From NCBI RefSeq assembly GCF_030719215.1, contig NZ_CP120983.1:2046001-2110000 (forward strand): 64,000 bases of DNA, written 5' to 3'. Source of the DNA: Streptomyces sp. Alt3 (lineage in GTDB: Bacteria; Actinomycetota; Actinomycetes; Streptomycetales; Streptomycetaceae). Within the stretch, counting starts at the first letter, position 1; each line of letters begins with the position of its first letter. Below, in pieces: positions 50,541-58,732 of the stretch. Under the pieces are notes generated by a model. It saw only the letters and a program-made list of their open reading frames with translations, was not told the DNA's origin and did no database searches. Made by a program: the position numbers and the translations under genes.

Positions 50541-50884
50541 GGTGAGGATCGTAAGCGCTGCTGGGACACGCCGCCGAGGCACCACCCCCTCGGCACCCCG
50601 AAAACCTTCATATTTACCCGCCCTCACCGCGAAAGTCCATGGAATCCTTAACGAAATCCTTGCGGTGCGGAGGTCCCCGGAGCTCAGGCCGGACCCGCTT
50701 TTGCTCATCGGCCCGCAGCGTACGCACACTCGGATGAGGCGGCGGGGACGTCGCCGCATAAGCTCATCCACGGGCGACACCGAAGGTGGTTGCCCCATTG
50801 TTTGCCCCGCAAGCTGAGAGAGAAGTGTGAGCAGGGTGTTTTCGCAGGTCATCCGGACGACCAGGACGGCGAGGTAGGCGCGAG
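50541..50884. other. 344-bp divergent intergenic region of the permease and trkA genes
   Basis: Apart from the minus-strand promoter at 50611-50639, I see no gene. A tiny frame (ATG at 50640 on the minus strand, 8 codons) behind AAGGATTCC lies at the promoter and is probably not real. I looked for the conserved blocks of the ydaO c-di-AMP riboswitch because the permease is KimA-like; a GGGGACC string is present but the other conserved segments are not. Confidence 0.45.
50611..50639 (-). promoter_or_regulatory. vegetative-type promoter of the KimA-like permease gene
   Basis: On the minus strand TGGACT (50639-50634) and TAAATA (50616-50611) are separated by 17 bp, close to HrdB-type consensus. 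A start near 50604 would give a leader of about 64 nt before GTG 50540. Confidence 0.5.
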
Positions 50885-51553
50885 GTGCACATCGTCATCA
50901 TGGGCTGCGGGCGCGTCGGAGCCGCCCTCGCGCAGACCCTGGAGCAGCAGGGGCACACGGTCGCCGTGATCGACCAGGACCCCACGGCGTTCCGTCGCCT
51001 CGGTTCCGGTTTCGGCGGCCGGCGTGTCAGCGGGGTCGGTTTCGACCAGGACACCCTGCGCGAGGCGGGGATCGAGGAGGCCGGCGCGTTCGCGGCGGTG
51101 AGCAGCGGCGACAACTCCAACATCATCGCCGCCCGGGTGGCCCGCGAGATGTTCGGGATCGAGAACGTCGCGGCGCGCATCTACGACCCGCGGCGTGCGG
51201 AGGTCTACCAGCGGCTGGGCATCCCCACCGTCGCGACCGTCCGCTGGACGGCGGACCAGATGCTGCGGCGGCTGCTGCCGTCGGGCGCGGAGCCGCTGTG
51301 GCGCGACCCGAGCGGTGGTGTGCAGCTCGCCGAGGTGCACACCACGCCGTCCTGGATCGGGCACAAGATCAGCACCCTGCAGGAGGAGACCGGCGTCCGC
51401 GTCGCCTTCCTCACCCGGTTGGGTGAGGCCATACTGCCCACGTCGCAGACGGTTCTGCAGGAGGGCGACCTCGTCCACGTGATGATGCGTACGGACGAGA
51501 TCGCGAAGGTCGAGGAGGCCTTCGCCGAGGGTCCCGAGGAGGGCGGTCACTGA
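50885..51553 (+). CDS. TrkA-family potassium channel/transporter regulatory protein (CeoB-like)
   Basis: The 222-residue protein starts at GTG 50885. It has one RCK_N domain, MHIVIMGCGRVGAALAQTLE with the GxGxxG nucleotide-binding loop and VAVIDQDPTAFRRL with the adenosine-ribose Asp, then a TrkA_C domain (EVHTTPSWIGHKISTLQEET, GDLVHVMMRTDEIAKVEEAF). RCK proteins gate K+ transport according to NAD(H), ATP or c-di-AMP. The second TrkA gene overlaps by one base (TGATG), so the two are co-translated and may form a heteromeric ring. The permease they control is likely the divergent KimA-like protein. Confidence 0.9.
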   Translation: MHIVIMGCGRVGAALAQTLEQQGHTVAVIDQDPTAFRRLGSGFGGRRVSGVGFDQDTLREAGIEEAGAFAAVSSGDNSNIIAARVAREMFGIENVAARIYDPRRAEVYQRLGIPTVATVRWTADQMLRRLLPSGAEPLWRDPSGGVQLAEVHTTPSWIGHKISTLQEETGVRVAFLTRLGEAILPTSQTVLQEGDLVHVMMRTDEIAKVEEAFAEGPEEGGH

Positions 51554-52230
51554 TGCGCGTCGCGATTGCCGGGGCCGGTGCGGTGGGCCGTTCCATCGCG
51601 GCCGAGCTCCTGGAGAACGGGCACGAGGTACTGCTGATCGACAAGGCGCCGACCGCCATCTCGGTGGAGCGCGTACCGATGGCCGAGTGGCTCCTGGCGG
51701 ACGCCTGTGAGATCACGTCGCTCGACGAGGCGGCGCTCCAGCGGTGCAACGTCGTGATCGCGTCTACGGGTGACGACAAGGTCAACCTGGTCGTCTCGCT
51801 GCTCGCGAAGACCGAGTACGGCGTGCCGAGGGTCGTGGCCCGGGTGAACAACCCGAAGAACGAGTGGCTGTTCAACGAGTCCTGGGGCGTCGACGTCGCG
51901 GTCTCCACCCCGCGTCTGATGTCCGCGCTGGTCGAGGAGGCGGTGAGCGTCGGTGATCTGGTCCGGCTGCTGCGCTTCAGCCACGGCGACGCGAACCTGG
52001 TCGAGCTGACGCTGCCCCCGGAGTCGGCGCTGGCCGGCATCCGGGTGAGCGACGTGGACTGGCCGGAGGACACCTCGCTCGTCACGATCATCCGCGGTAC
52101 GCGGGTGCTGACGCCGAGCCCCGAGGAGACGCTGGAGGCGGGTGACGAGCTGTTGTTCGTGGCCGCCCAGGCGCGCGAGGAGCAGCTGGAGGACCTGTTG
52201 TCGGTCCGCCGGGAGACCGCCGAGGACTGA
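51553..52230 (+). CDS. second TrkA-family regulatory protein (CeoC-like)
   Basis: This 225-residue protein has RCK_N MRVAIAGAGAVGRSIAAELL, EVLLIDKAPTAISVERVPMA, VVIASTGDDKVNLVVSLLAK, then VVARVNNPKNEWLFNESWGV. TrkA_C includes LVELTLPPESALAGIRVSDV and LEAGDELLFVAAQAREEQLE. It overlaps the upstream trkA gene by one base. Paired single-domain TrkA proteins, as in mycobacterial CeoBC, replace the duplicated TrkA of enterobacteria. A perfect 22-bp hairpin follows its stop. Confidence 0.9.
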   Translation: MRVAIAGAGAVGRSIAAELLENGHEVLLIDKAPTAISVERVPMAEWLLADACEITSLDEAALQRCNVVIASTGDDKVNLVVSLLAKTEYGVPRVVARVNNPKNEWLFNESWGVDVAVSTPRLMSALVEEAVSVGDLVRLLRFSHGDANLVELTLPPESALAGIRVSDVDWPEDTSLVTIIRGTRVLTPSPEETLEAGDELLFVAAQAREEQLEDLLSVRRETAED

Positions 52231-52242
52231 GCGGACGCGGCA

Positions 52243-52290
52243 ACGTGTGGGGCCCCGGACCTTCTGGTGAAGGTCCGGGGCCCCACACGT
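52243..52290. terminator. perfect 22-bp hairpin, bidirectional terminator
   Basis: Bases 52243-52264 (ACGTGTGGGGCCCC then GGACCTTC) pair exactly with 52269-52290 around a TGGT loop. It starts 12 bp after the trkA stop and lies 17 bp beyond the stop of the convergent DUF3159 gene, so it serves both. There is no T-run. Confidence 0.85.
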
Positions 52291-52307
52291 ACGTGTGCCG
52301 TGCCGCG

Positions 52308-53078
52308 TCAGAACTCGGAGTTGCGGGCCTCCACGGCCCGGGCGTCCGCGGCGGCCTTGCGGGCCTTCTCGGCCTGCTCCTCCGCCTCCATCTCGGCGAA
52401 GACGTCGATCGGCGGCGGCGCCTTGGCCAGGAAGACCCAGGTCAGGTACACCGCGAGCAGGAACGGCGGGATCTTCAGCGCGACCAGTACCCAGCCGAGC
52501 TGGGCGGTGTCGGCCCACCAGTACAGGGGGAAGAGGATCGCGCACTTGGCGAGGAGGATCAGGCCCCACGCGTAGCTGGCCTTGGCGTAGGCCTTCTTGC
52601 GGCCGGGGTTCCTGGTGCGCCAGGAGAGGTTCTCCTTGAACACCGGCCCGAGGATGAGGCCGATCAGCGGCAGACCCGCGAGGGTCGTGACCAGGTAGGC
52701 GAGGGCCAGTCCGAGCGTGTAGATCATGCCCGGCAGGTAGAAGTCCTTGGCGTTGCCCGTCATCTTCGCGAAGAGCACACCGAAGGCCACGCCGAAGACG
52801 CCGCTGAAGGCGTGCTTGACGGTGTCCTTGCGGAGCAGCCGTACGACGACGAGGACCAGGGAGACGGCCAGCGCGGCGATCGCCGAGGCCGTCAGGTTTT
52901 TGTTGATGGTGAAGATCGTGACGAAGAGCAGCCCGGGAAGGACTGTCTCCACCATGCCCCGCACGCCGCCGAAGGCCTCGAAGAGCGCGGCTTCCGTGAC
53001 CGCCTTCGCGTCGGCGTCCTGCTGGTCGGTGCGGTGGGGCTGGTCCGTATCGGACGTCGGCTTGTCGAGAGACGTCAC
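52308..53078 (-). CDS. DUF3159 membrane protein
   Basis: This 256-residue protein starts at GTG 53078. The DUF3159 beginning is clear: VTEAALFEAFGGVRGMVETV, LPGLLFVTIFTINKNLTASA. About six hydrophobic helices follow, with VKHAFSGVFGVAFGVLFAKM, AKDFYLPGMIYTLGLALAYL and GRKKAYAKASYAWGLILLAK. The C-terminus is charged (FAEMEAEEQAEKARKAAADA). The function of DUF3159 is unknown. In actinobacteria it sits near trkA and an OB-fold gene, as here (3 bp from the latter), and DUF3159 proteins have been noted as intracellular-septation-A-like. No functional claim is made. Confidence 0.9.
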   Translation of the reverse strand: MTSLDKPTSDTDQPHRTDQQDADAKAVTEAALFEAFGGVRGMVETVLPGLLFVTIFTINKNLTASAIAALAVSLVLVVVRLLRKDTVKHAFSGVFGVAFGVLFAKMTGNAKDFYLPGMIYTLGLALAYLVTTLAGLPLIGLILGPVFKENLSWRTRNPGRKKAYAKASYAWGLILLAKCAILFPLYWWADTAQLGWVLVALKIPPFLLAVYLTWVFLAKAPPPIDVFAEMEAEEQAEKARKAAADARAVEARNSEF

Positions 53079-53081
53079 CGG

Positions 53082-53498
53082 CTACTCCTTGCCGAGCGGT
53101 CGGAGTTCGTATTTGGGGTTGAACAGCACCCGGCGCCCGTGGCTCATGGCCACGCGGCCCGACGCGATGAGCTTGCGCCCCGGCTCGATGCCGACAATGG
53201 AACGTCGGCCGAGCCAGACCACGTCGAGCGGTGCGGTGCCGTCGAAGAGCTCCGCCTCCAGGGCGGGCACTCCGGCCCGCGGACGCAGGGTGACGGTCCG
53301 CAAGGTACCAGTGACCTTCACGATCTGGCGGTCCGTGCACTCGGAGATGCGCGTGCAGCCCGACGCGTGCGTGTCCTCCTGCAGCTCCTCGGACTCGAGG
53401 TCCTCCTGGGAGCTGGCCAGCCGGTCGAGCATGCGGCGGAAGCGGCCGGACGGCTTTGCCGCCCTGCCGGGCTTCTCGAATCGGGGAACAGCGCTCAT
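53082..53498 (-). CDS. OB-fold nucleic-acid-binding domain protein
   Basis: The 138-residue reading starts at ATG 53498 (MSAVPRFEKPG). After a basic N-terminus and a SSQEDLESEELQED acidic segment, an OB fold follows: DRQIVKVTGTLRTVTLRPRA, EAELFDGTAPLDVVWLGRRS, IVGIEPGRKLIASGRVAMSH, GRRVLFNPKYELRPLGKE. It resembles the RecG-like tRNA-anticodon-type OB domain of a conserved actinobacterial family. Ligand unknown. It is co-transcribed with the DUF3159 gene 3 bp downstream. Confidence 0.85.
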   Translation of the reverse strand: MSAVPRFEKPGRAAKPSGRFRRMLDRLASSQEDLESEELQEDTHASGCTRISECTDRQIVKVTGTLRTVTLRPRAGVPALEAELFDGTAPLDVVWLGRRSIVGIEPGRKLIASGRVAMSHGRRVLFNPKYELRPLGKE

Positions 53499-53568
53499 AC
53501 CCGAAGGGTACCGGTCTCCTGTGGTAGGGGCGGGCCCGGACAGATTCACCCGGACGAGTGAGGCGCGA

Positions 53569-54276
53569 TCACTCAGGAACGGGCCGTCCGCGCTCGAAGC
53601 GGTACCCCATGCCGGGCTCGGTCACGAAGTGTCTGGGGTGCGAGGGGTCAGCCTCCAGCTTGCGGCGCAGCTGGGCCATGTAGACGCGCAGGTAGTTGGT
53701 CTCGGTGCCGTACGAGGGGCCCCAGACCTCCTGGAGCAGCTGCTTCTGGCTGACGAGCCGCCCGTCGTTGCGGACGAGGACCTCCAGCAGGTGCCACTCG
53801 GTGGGTGTGAGCCGTACGTCGCGGCCCTCGCGGTGGACCTTCTTCGCCGCCAGGTCGACGGTGAAACCCTCGGTCTCGACGATCACCAGGTCGTCCCCGC
53901 CGTCCTGGCCGACGGGTTCCGCGCGGCGTACGGCGGCGCGCAGCCGGGCCAGGAGCTCGTCCATGCCGAACGGCTTGGTGACGTAGTCGTCGGCCCCGGC
54001 GTCCAGGGCCTCGACCTTCTCGTCGGAGGTGTGACGGGCCGAGAGCACGAGGATCGGCACCCGCGTCCAGCCGCGCAGCCCCCTGATCACCTCGACGCCG
54101 TCCATGTCCGGCAGGCCGAGGTCGAGGACGACGACGTCGGGGTGACGCGCCGCCGCGAGCTGCAGGGCGGTCGCCCCGTCGGGTGCCGCGTCCACCTCGT
54201 ACCTGCGCGCCTTGAGGTTGATCACGAGGGCGCGCACGATCTGCGGCTCGTCGTCGACCACGAGCACCCGGGTCAT
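53569..54276 (-). CDS. kdpE: KdpE-type response regulator
   Basis: The 235-residue protein has a receiver with VVDDEPQIVRAL, the phospho-acceptor Asp in VVVLDLGLPDMDGVEVIRGL, VLSARHTSDEKVEALDAGAD and TKPF, and an OmpR winged helix (VRLTPTEWHLLEVLVRNDGR, QLLQEVWGPSYGTETNYLRV, HFVTEPGMGYRFE). GTETNYLRVYMAQLRRKLE and EPGMGYRF are diagnostic of KdpE. It follows kdpD by 73 bp. KdpE normally activates kdpFABC, which is not in this window; the target may be elsewhere or include the nearby K+ genes. Confidence 0.92.
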   Translation of the reverse strand: MTRVLVVDDEPQIVRALVINLKARRYEVDAAPDGATALQLAAARHPDVVVLDLGLPDMDGVEVIRGLRGWTRVPILVLSARHTSDEKVEALDAGADDYVTKPFGMDELLARLRAAVRRAEPVGQDGGDDLVIVETEGFTVDLAAKKVHREGRDVRLTPTEWHLLEVLVRNDGRLVSQKQLLQEVWGPSYGTETNYLRVYMAQLRRKLEADPSHPRHFVTEPGMGYRFERGRPVPE

Positions 54277-54349
54277 CGCGGACCTGCCTTTCGGAAGTAC
54301 GTGTACGGGGTGGGGGTGCGCCCCGGGGATCCCACGGGCTGCGGGGACC

Positions 54350-56893
54350 TCATGAGCTGATGTGCACGGGCGGTACGGGGCCGGCCCGTACCTGTCCGGG
54401 TGCGGCGGTGAGGGTGAGGACCATGGTGAGGCCGCCGCCGGGGGTGTCCTCGGCGTCGAGCGTGCCGCCCATGGACTCCACGAAGCCGCGGGCGACCGCG
54501 AGCCCCAGGCCGACGCCGGCGCCGCGCGGAGCGTCGCCGTAGCGCTGGAAGGGCTCGAATATGCGTTCCTTGGCCTCGTCGGGGACTCCGCGCCCGCGGT
54601 CGGCCACCCGCAGCTCGACACGTTCCCCCAGGGCGCTGGCGGCGACCATGACGCGTTCCCGGCCCGGGCTGTACTTGACGGCGTTCTCGACGATGTTGGC
54701 GACGGCCCTCTCCAGCAGCCCCGGGTCGACGGCCACCATGGGCAGCGTCTCGGGGATGTCCAGGTCGACACTGCCCTCCGGTACGCCGCCGAGCGCCATG
54801 GGCACCACCTCGTCGAGGTCGAGCTCGCGGATCAGCGGAGTGACCGTGCCGGTCTGCAGGCGTGACATGTCGAGAAGGTTGCCGACCAGGTGGTCCAGAC
54901 GGTCGGCCCCGTCCTCGATCGCCGCGAGCAGCTCCGCCTCGTCTGCGTCGGACCAGGCGACGTCGTCGGAGCGCAGGGAGCTCACCGCGGCTTTGATGGC
55001 AGCCAACGGGGTGCGCAGGTCGTGACTGACGGCGGCGAGCAGCGCGGTCCTGATCCGGTTGCCCTCGGCGAGCCGTCTGGCCGCCTCGGCCTCCCCCACC
55101 AGGCGCTGCCGGTCGAGGACGACGGCGGCCTGCGCGGCGAAGGCGCCGAGGACCCGGCGGTCCTCCGCCGGAAGCACACGGCCGGAGAGCGCCAGCGCCA
55201 TGTGGTCGCCGACGGGCATGTCCACGTCCGCGTCGTCGGGGCGGGCCACCGGCGCGGGGCCGACGGATCCGGCGCAGGTCCAGGGCTCGACGTCGCTCTG
55301 CCGCTCCAGGAGGGCGACGGACTCCATGCCGAAGGTCTCGCGGACCCGGCCCAGCAGGGCGTCCAGGGCCGTCTCGCCCCGCAGGACGCTCCCGGCGAGG
55401 GTGGAGAGGATCTCCGACTCGGCACGCAGACGGGCCGCCTGGTGGGTGCGGCGTGCCGCCAGGTCGACCACGGAGGCGACCGCGACCGCCACCGCGAAGA
55501 AGATCACGATGGCGACGAAGTTCTCCGGGTCCTGCACGGTCAGGGTGTGGGTGGGCGGCGTGAACCAGTAGTTCAGGAGCATGGAGCCGACGGCTGCCGA
55601 GGCCAGGGCTGGTGTCAGCCCGCCGAGGAGGGCGGCGGCGACGGTCAGGAAGAGGAAGAGCAGGACGTCGTTGGCGAGCCCCGGTCCGTTCTCCATGCCG
55701 TGCAGGAGCAGGGTCAGGAGGGCCGGCCCGCCGACGCCGGCCAGCCAGCCCGAGATTATCCGGGCGCGGCTGAGCCGTGCCCCGCGGGCGATGGGCAGTC
55801 CGCGCCCCTTGGCGACCTCCTCGTGCGTGACGATGTGCACGTCGAGGTCGGGCCCGGACTCGCGGGCGACGGTGGCCCCCACCCCGGGGCCGTAGATGTA
55901 CTGCCAGGTCTTGCGGCGGCTGGAGCCCAGGACGATCTGGGTGGCGTTGACGCCCCGGGCGAACGCCAGGAGCGCGGAGGGTATGTCGTCGCCGATGACG
56001 TGGTGGAAGGTGCCCCCGAGGTCCTCGACGAGGGTGCGCTGGACCGCGAGCTCCTTGGGTGACGCGGAGGTCAGGCCGTCGCTCCGGGCGATGTACACCG
56101 CCATGATCTCGCTGCCGGAGCCCTTCGCGGCCATCCGGGAGGCGCGGCGGATGAGCGTGCGCCCCTCGGGTCCGCCGGTCAGTCCGACGACGATGCGCTC
56201 GCGGGCCTGCCAGGGCGCGCTGATGTCGTGTTCGCCGCGGTACTGCTGGAGGTACTCGTCGACCCGGTCGGCGACCCACAGGAGCGCCAGCTCGCGCAGG
56301 GCGGTGAGGTTGCCGGGGCGGAAGTAGTTGGACAGGGCCGCGTCGACCTTGTCGGACTGGTAGATGTTGCCGTGGGCCATGCGGCGCCTGAGCGACTGGG
56401 GCGACATGTCGACGAGCTCGATCTGGTCCGCACGCCGGGCGACCTCGTCGGGGATGGTCTCCTGCTGTCGCACCCCGGTTATCGCCTCCACGACGTCGCC
56501 CAGGGACTCCAGGTGCTGGATGTTGACGGTGGAGACCACGTCGATGCCGGCCTTGAGGAGTTCCTCGACGTCCTGCCAGCGCTTGGCGTTGCGGGAGCCG
56601 GGCACGTTGGTGTGGGCGAGTTCGTCCACGAGTGCCACGGCGGGTGCCCGCTCCAGGACAGCGTCGACGTCCATCTCCGCGAAGACGGCCGAGCGGTATT
56701 CGATGTCGCGGCGGCGGATCTGCTCCAGGCCGTGCAGCAGCACCTCCGTGCGCGGGCGCTCGTGGTGCTCGACGAACGCGACGACGCAGTCCGTGCCCCG
56801 CTCCACCCGGCGGTGGGCCTCGGACAGCATCGCGTACGTCTTGCCGACGCCGGGTGCCGCACCCAGGTAGATCCGAAGCTTGCCGCGTGCCAT
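54350..56893 (-). CDS. kdpD: KdpD-type sensor histidine kinase
   Basis: This 847-residue protein has the complete KdpD order: N-terminal KdpD domain with Walker A IYLGAAPGVGKTYAMLSEAH and Walker B AVALVDELAHTNVPGSRNAK, a USP-like domain (RIVVGLTGGPEGRTLIRRAS, ATQIVLGSSRRKTWQYIYGP), four helices (LLTLLLHGMENGPGLANDVL, LFLFLTVAAALLGGLTPALA, LLNYWFTPPTHTLT), a GAF-like region, then AVSHDLRTPLAAIKAAVSSL and GVGLGLAVARGFVESMGGTL. The N-terminal and USP parts bind ATP analogues or c-di-AMP and sense K+ status. It precedes kdpE. Confidence 0.95.
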   Translation of the reverse strand: MARGKLRIYLGAAPGVGKTYAMLSEAHRRVERGTDCVVAFVEHHERPRTEVLLHGLEQIRRRDIEYRSAVFAEMDVDAVLERAPAVALVDELAHTNVPGSRNAKRWQDVEELLKAGIDVVSTVNIQHLESLGDVVEAITGVRQQETIPDEVARRADQIELVDMSPQSLRRRMAHGNIYQSDKVDAALSNYFRPGNLTALRELALLWVADRVDEYLQQYRGEHDISAPWQARERIVVGLTGGPEGRTLIRRASRMAAKGSGSEIMAVYIARSDGLTSASPKELAVQRTLVEDLGGTFHHVIGDDIPSALLAFARGVNATQIVLGSSRRKTWQYIYGPGVGATVARESGPDLDVHIVTHEEVAKGRGLPIARGARLSRARIISGWLAGVGGPALLTLLLHGMENGPGLANDVLLFLFLTVAAALLGGLTPALASAAVGSMLLNYWFTPPTHTLTVQDPENFVAIVIFFAVAVAVASVVDLAARRTHQAARLRAESEILSTLAGSVLRGETALDALLGRVRETFGMESVALLERQSDVEPWTCAGSVGPAPVARPDDADVDMPVGDHMALALSGRVLPAEDRRVLGAFAAQAAVVLDRQRLVGEAEAARRLAEGNRIRTALLAAVSHDLRTPLAAIKAAVSSLRSDDVAWSDADEAELLAAIEDGADRLDHLVGNLLDMSRLQTGTVTPLIRELDLDEVVPMALGGVPEGSVDLDIPETLPMVAVDPGLLERAVANIVENAVKYSPGRERVMVAASALGERVELRVADRGRGVPDEAKERIFEPFQRYGDAPRGAGVGLGLAVARGFVESMGGTLDAEDTPGGGLTMVLTLTAAPGQVRAGPVPPVHISS

Positions 56894-57074
56894 GGCCCCA
56901 TTGTCTTCTCTGAACCGGCTGCCGCCGATACGGGAGCCGGTGTCGAAGCTACATCGAGAAAATCCGGCATATGGGGTCAGGGCCGGACGCGGGGACCGTC
57001 TTGACGGGATTCTGATGCGGCCGCACCCGACGTGGGACCCAGGTCACAGCCCTGCGCCCCCGTCCCGGGCGCCG

Positions 57075-57809
57075 CTACACGTGCTCGACGATGTGCCCGT
57101 CGCTCAGCTCCAGGACCCTGTCGGCGAAGCTCAGCAGCTGGGGGTCGTGGGTGGCGACGAGGACGGTGACGCCCTCGCTGCGCACGACCGCACGCAACAG
57201 CTGCATGACCGCCAGGCCCGTCTCCGCGTCGAGCTGCCCGGTGGGCTCGTCCGCGATCAGGAGGGCGGGCCGGTTGGCCAGTGCGCGGGCGATGGCGACG
57301 CGCTGCTGCTGGCCGCCGGAGAGCTCCCCTGGGCGCTGCTGGGTGTGGTCGCCGAGACCCACCAGCGAGAGCAGCAGTGCCACTCGTTCCTCGCGCTCGT
57401 GCGGATCGGTCCTCCGCAGCCGCATGGGCACACCGACGTTCTCCGCCGCGGTCAGGATCGGGATCAGGCCGAACGACTGGAAGATGAAGCCGATCCGGTC
57501 CCTGCGCAGCTCCAGCAGCCCGTCCTCGTCGAGCCCGGAGAGGTCGGTGCCGCCGACGGTGATCCGGCCGCTGTCAGGGGCGTCGAGACCGCCGACGAGA
57601 TTGAGCAGGGTGGTCTTGCCCGATCCGGAGCGGCCCTTGAGCGCCACCAGCTCACCGCGCGGGACCTCGAAGGAGACCCCCCGCAGGGCGTGAACCGCTG
57701 CGGCTCCGGTGCCGTACGAGCGCCGCAGTTCCTCGACACGCACCATGGGTCCGTCGGCCGGGCTCCCGGCCGGAGCCGTGCCGCCCTGTACGTCGGTGCT
57801 CCGTGTCAT
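57075..57809 (-). CDS. ABC transporter ATP-binding protein (LolD/MacB type), no permease adjacent
   Basis: The 244-residue reading starts at ATG 57809 behind GGGGGAGAGCG. It has Walker A ALKGRSGSGKTTLLNLVGGL, the Q-loop GFIFQSFGLIPILTAAENVG, signature GELSGGQQQRVAIARALANR, Walker B PALLIADEPTGQLDAETG and switch LVATHDP. These are typical of the LolD/MacB/FtsE-like group that works with FtsX-type permeases on lipoproteins, peptides or antibiotics. The neighbouring genes on both sides do not encode a permease, so the partner must lie elsewhere or have been lost. A hairpin at 57898-57939 isolates it from the DUF3710 unit upstream. Confidence 0.9.
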   Translation of the reverse strand: MTRSTDVQGGTAPAGSPADGPMVRVEELRRSYGTGAAAVHALRGVSFEVPRGELVALKGRSGSGKTTLLNLVGGLDAPDSGRITVGGTDLSGLDEDGLLELRRDRIGFIFQSFGLIPILTAAENVGVPMRLRRTDPHEREERVALLLSLVGLGDHTQQRPGELSGGQQQRVAIARALANRPALLIADEPTGQLDAETGLAVMQLLRAVVRSEGVTVLVATHDPQLLSFADRVLELSDGHIVEHV

Positions 57810-57897
57810 CGCTCTCCCCCGTGCGTACGCGGCCGTGCGTACCGCTCCCTCGGCAGCGGCCAGTATGTGCATGCCACACCCGGTGAGGCAATGGAAA

Positions 57898-57939
57898 GCC
57901 GGTGGGCCGCGCCCCCTCCCCGGGGCGCGGCCCACCGGC
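57898..57939. terminator. perfect 18-bp hairpin after DUF3710
   Basis: GCCGGTGGGCCGCGCCCC (57898-57915) pairs exactly with 57922-57939 around CTCCCC. It begins 22 bp beyond the DUF3710 stop on the minus strand and separates that unit from the ABC ATPase gene. Confidence 0.8.
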
Positions 57940-57960
57940 CTCGAACGAGCCGGTGCGCGG

Positions 57961-58731
57961 TCAGCGCACCTCGGTGATCTCGGGCCCGCGCTGGAGCTGG
58001 CCCATGCCACCGGAGAACTTCGAGCTCTCCTGGTCCTCCTGCTGCACACCCTCGGGCACCATCTGGGCGTCGTCGGGCAGCTTGAGGACGATGGGGTCAC
58101 GCGGAGCCATCGGGCCCTCACCGCGGACGACGACGGTGTCCCGGAAGATCGTCTCCAGGAGCCCGGCGGCATCCGGCTGCACCGCGCCCTGGCCGGAGAT
58201 CACACCGCGCAGGAACCAGCGCGGCCCGTCGACGCCGATGAAGCGCACGAGCTGTACGCCGTTCTTGCCGTCCGGGAGCTGTACGGGGACCTGGGCGCGC
58301 AGTTCCCAGCCCAGCGGGCCCTCGACCTCGTCGATGATCCCGCCCTGCTGGGTGATGCCCGAGGCGATCTCCTCGCGCACCTCGCCCCAGATGCCCTCCT
58401 TCTTGGGGGCTGCGAAAGCCTGAAGCTGGACCGCGCTGTCGCGCAGCACGACGGTGGCCGCGACGATCGCGTCACCGGCGACCTCCACACGGAGCTCCAT
58501 GCCCTCGACCCCGGGCACGAAGATGCCGCCCAGGTCCACCCGGCCCTCGCCGGGCTGGGAGACCTCGGAGATGTCCCACGGCCCGTCGGGGCGGGGGGCC
58601 GGCGGGAGGTTCGTGCGGCGCGAGCCGTTTTGGGCCTCGGTGCCGTCGAGCTCGTCGGCGACCTGCTCGGCCTCGCGCGCTTCGTCCGCCGTGTCCTCGG
58701 CGGAACCACTGTTCTTGCGACGTCCGAACAC
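57961..58731 (-). CDS. DUF3710 protein
   Basis: The 256-residue reading starts at GTG 58731 (VFGRRKNSG) behind AAGGACGTTGAC. After an acidic linker the conserved part reads GPWDISEVSQPGEGRVDLGG, IFVPGVEGMELRVEVAGDAI, LQAFAAPKKEGIWGEVREEI, DGPRWFLRGVISGQGAVQPD and MAPRDPIVLKLPDDAQMVPE. This is DUF3710, a soluble actinobacterial family without known function. The gene lies one base downstream of dut and is probably co-transcribed with it. The conserved pairing with dUTPase does not itself show a role in nucleotide metabolism. Confidence 0.9.
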   Translation of the reverse strand: MFGRRKNSGSAEDTADEAREAEQVADELDGTEAQNGSRRTNLPPAPRPDGPWDISEVSQPGEGRVDLGGIFVPGVEGMELRVEVAGDAIVAATVVLRDSAVQLQAFAAPKKEGIWGEVREEIASGITQQGGIIDEVEGPLGWELRAQVPVQLPDGKNGVQLVRFIGVDGPRWFLRGVISGQGAVQPDAAGLLETIFRDTVVVRGEGPMAPRDPIVLKLPDDAQMVPEGVQQEDQESSKFSGGMGQLQRGPEITEVR

Positions 58732-58732
58732 G

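Noticed and set aside
48687..50651. 654-codon plus-strand frame opposite the KimA-like permease
   Set aside because: Composition is Asp/Gly/Val/Arg-rich shadow translation; the minus strand carries clear transporter motifs.
50541..50884. Possible ydaO-type c-di-AMP riboswitch ahead of the KimA-like permease
   Set aside because: A GGGGACC string is present, but the other conserved blocks of that aptamer are not found on the minus strand, and the likely promoter leaves only about 64 nt of leader.
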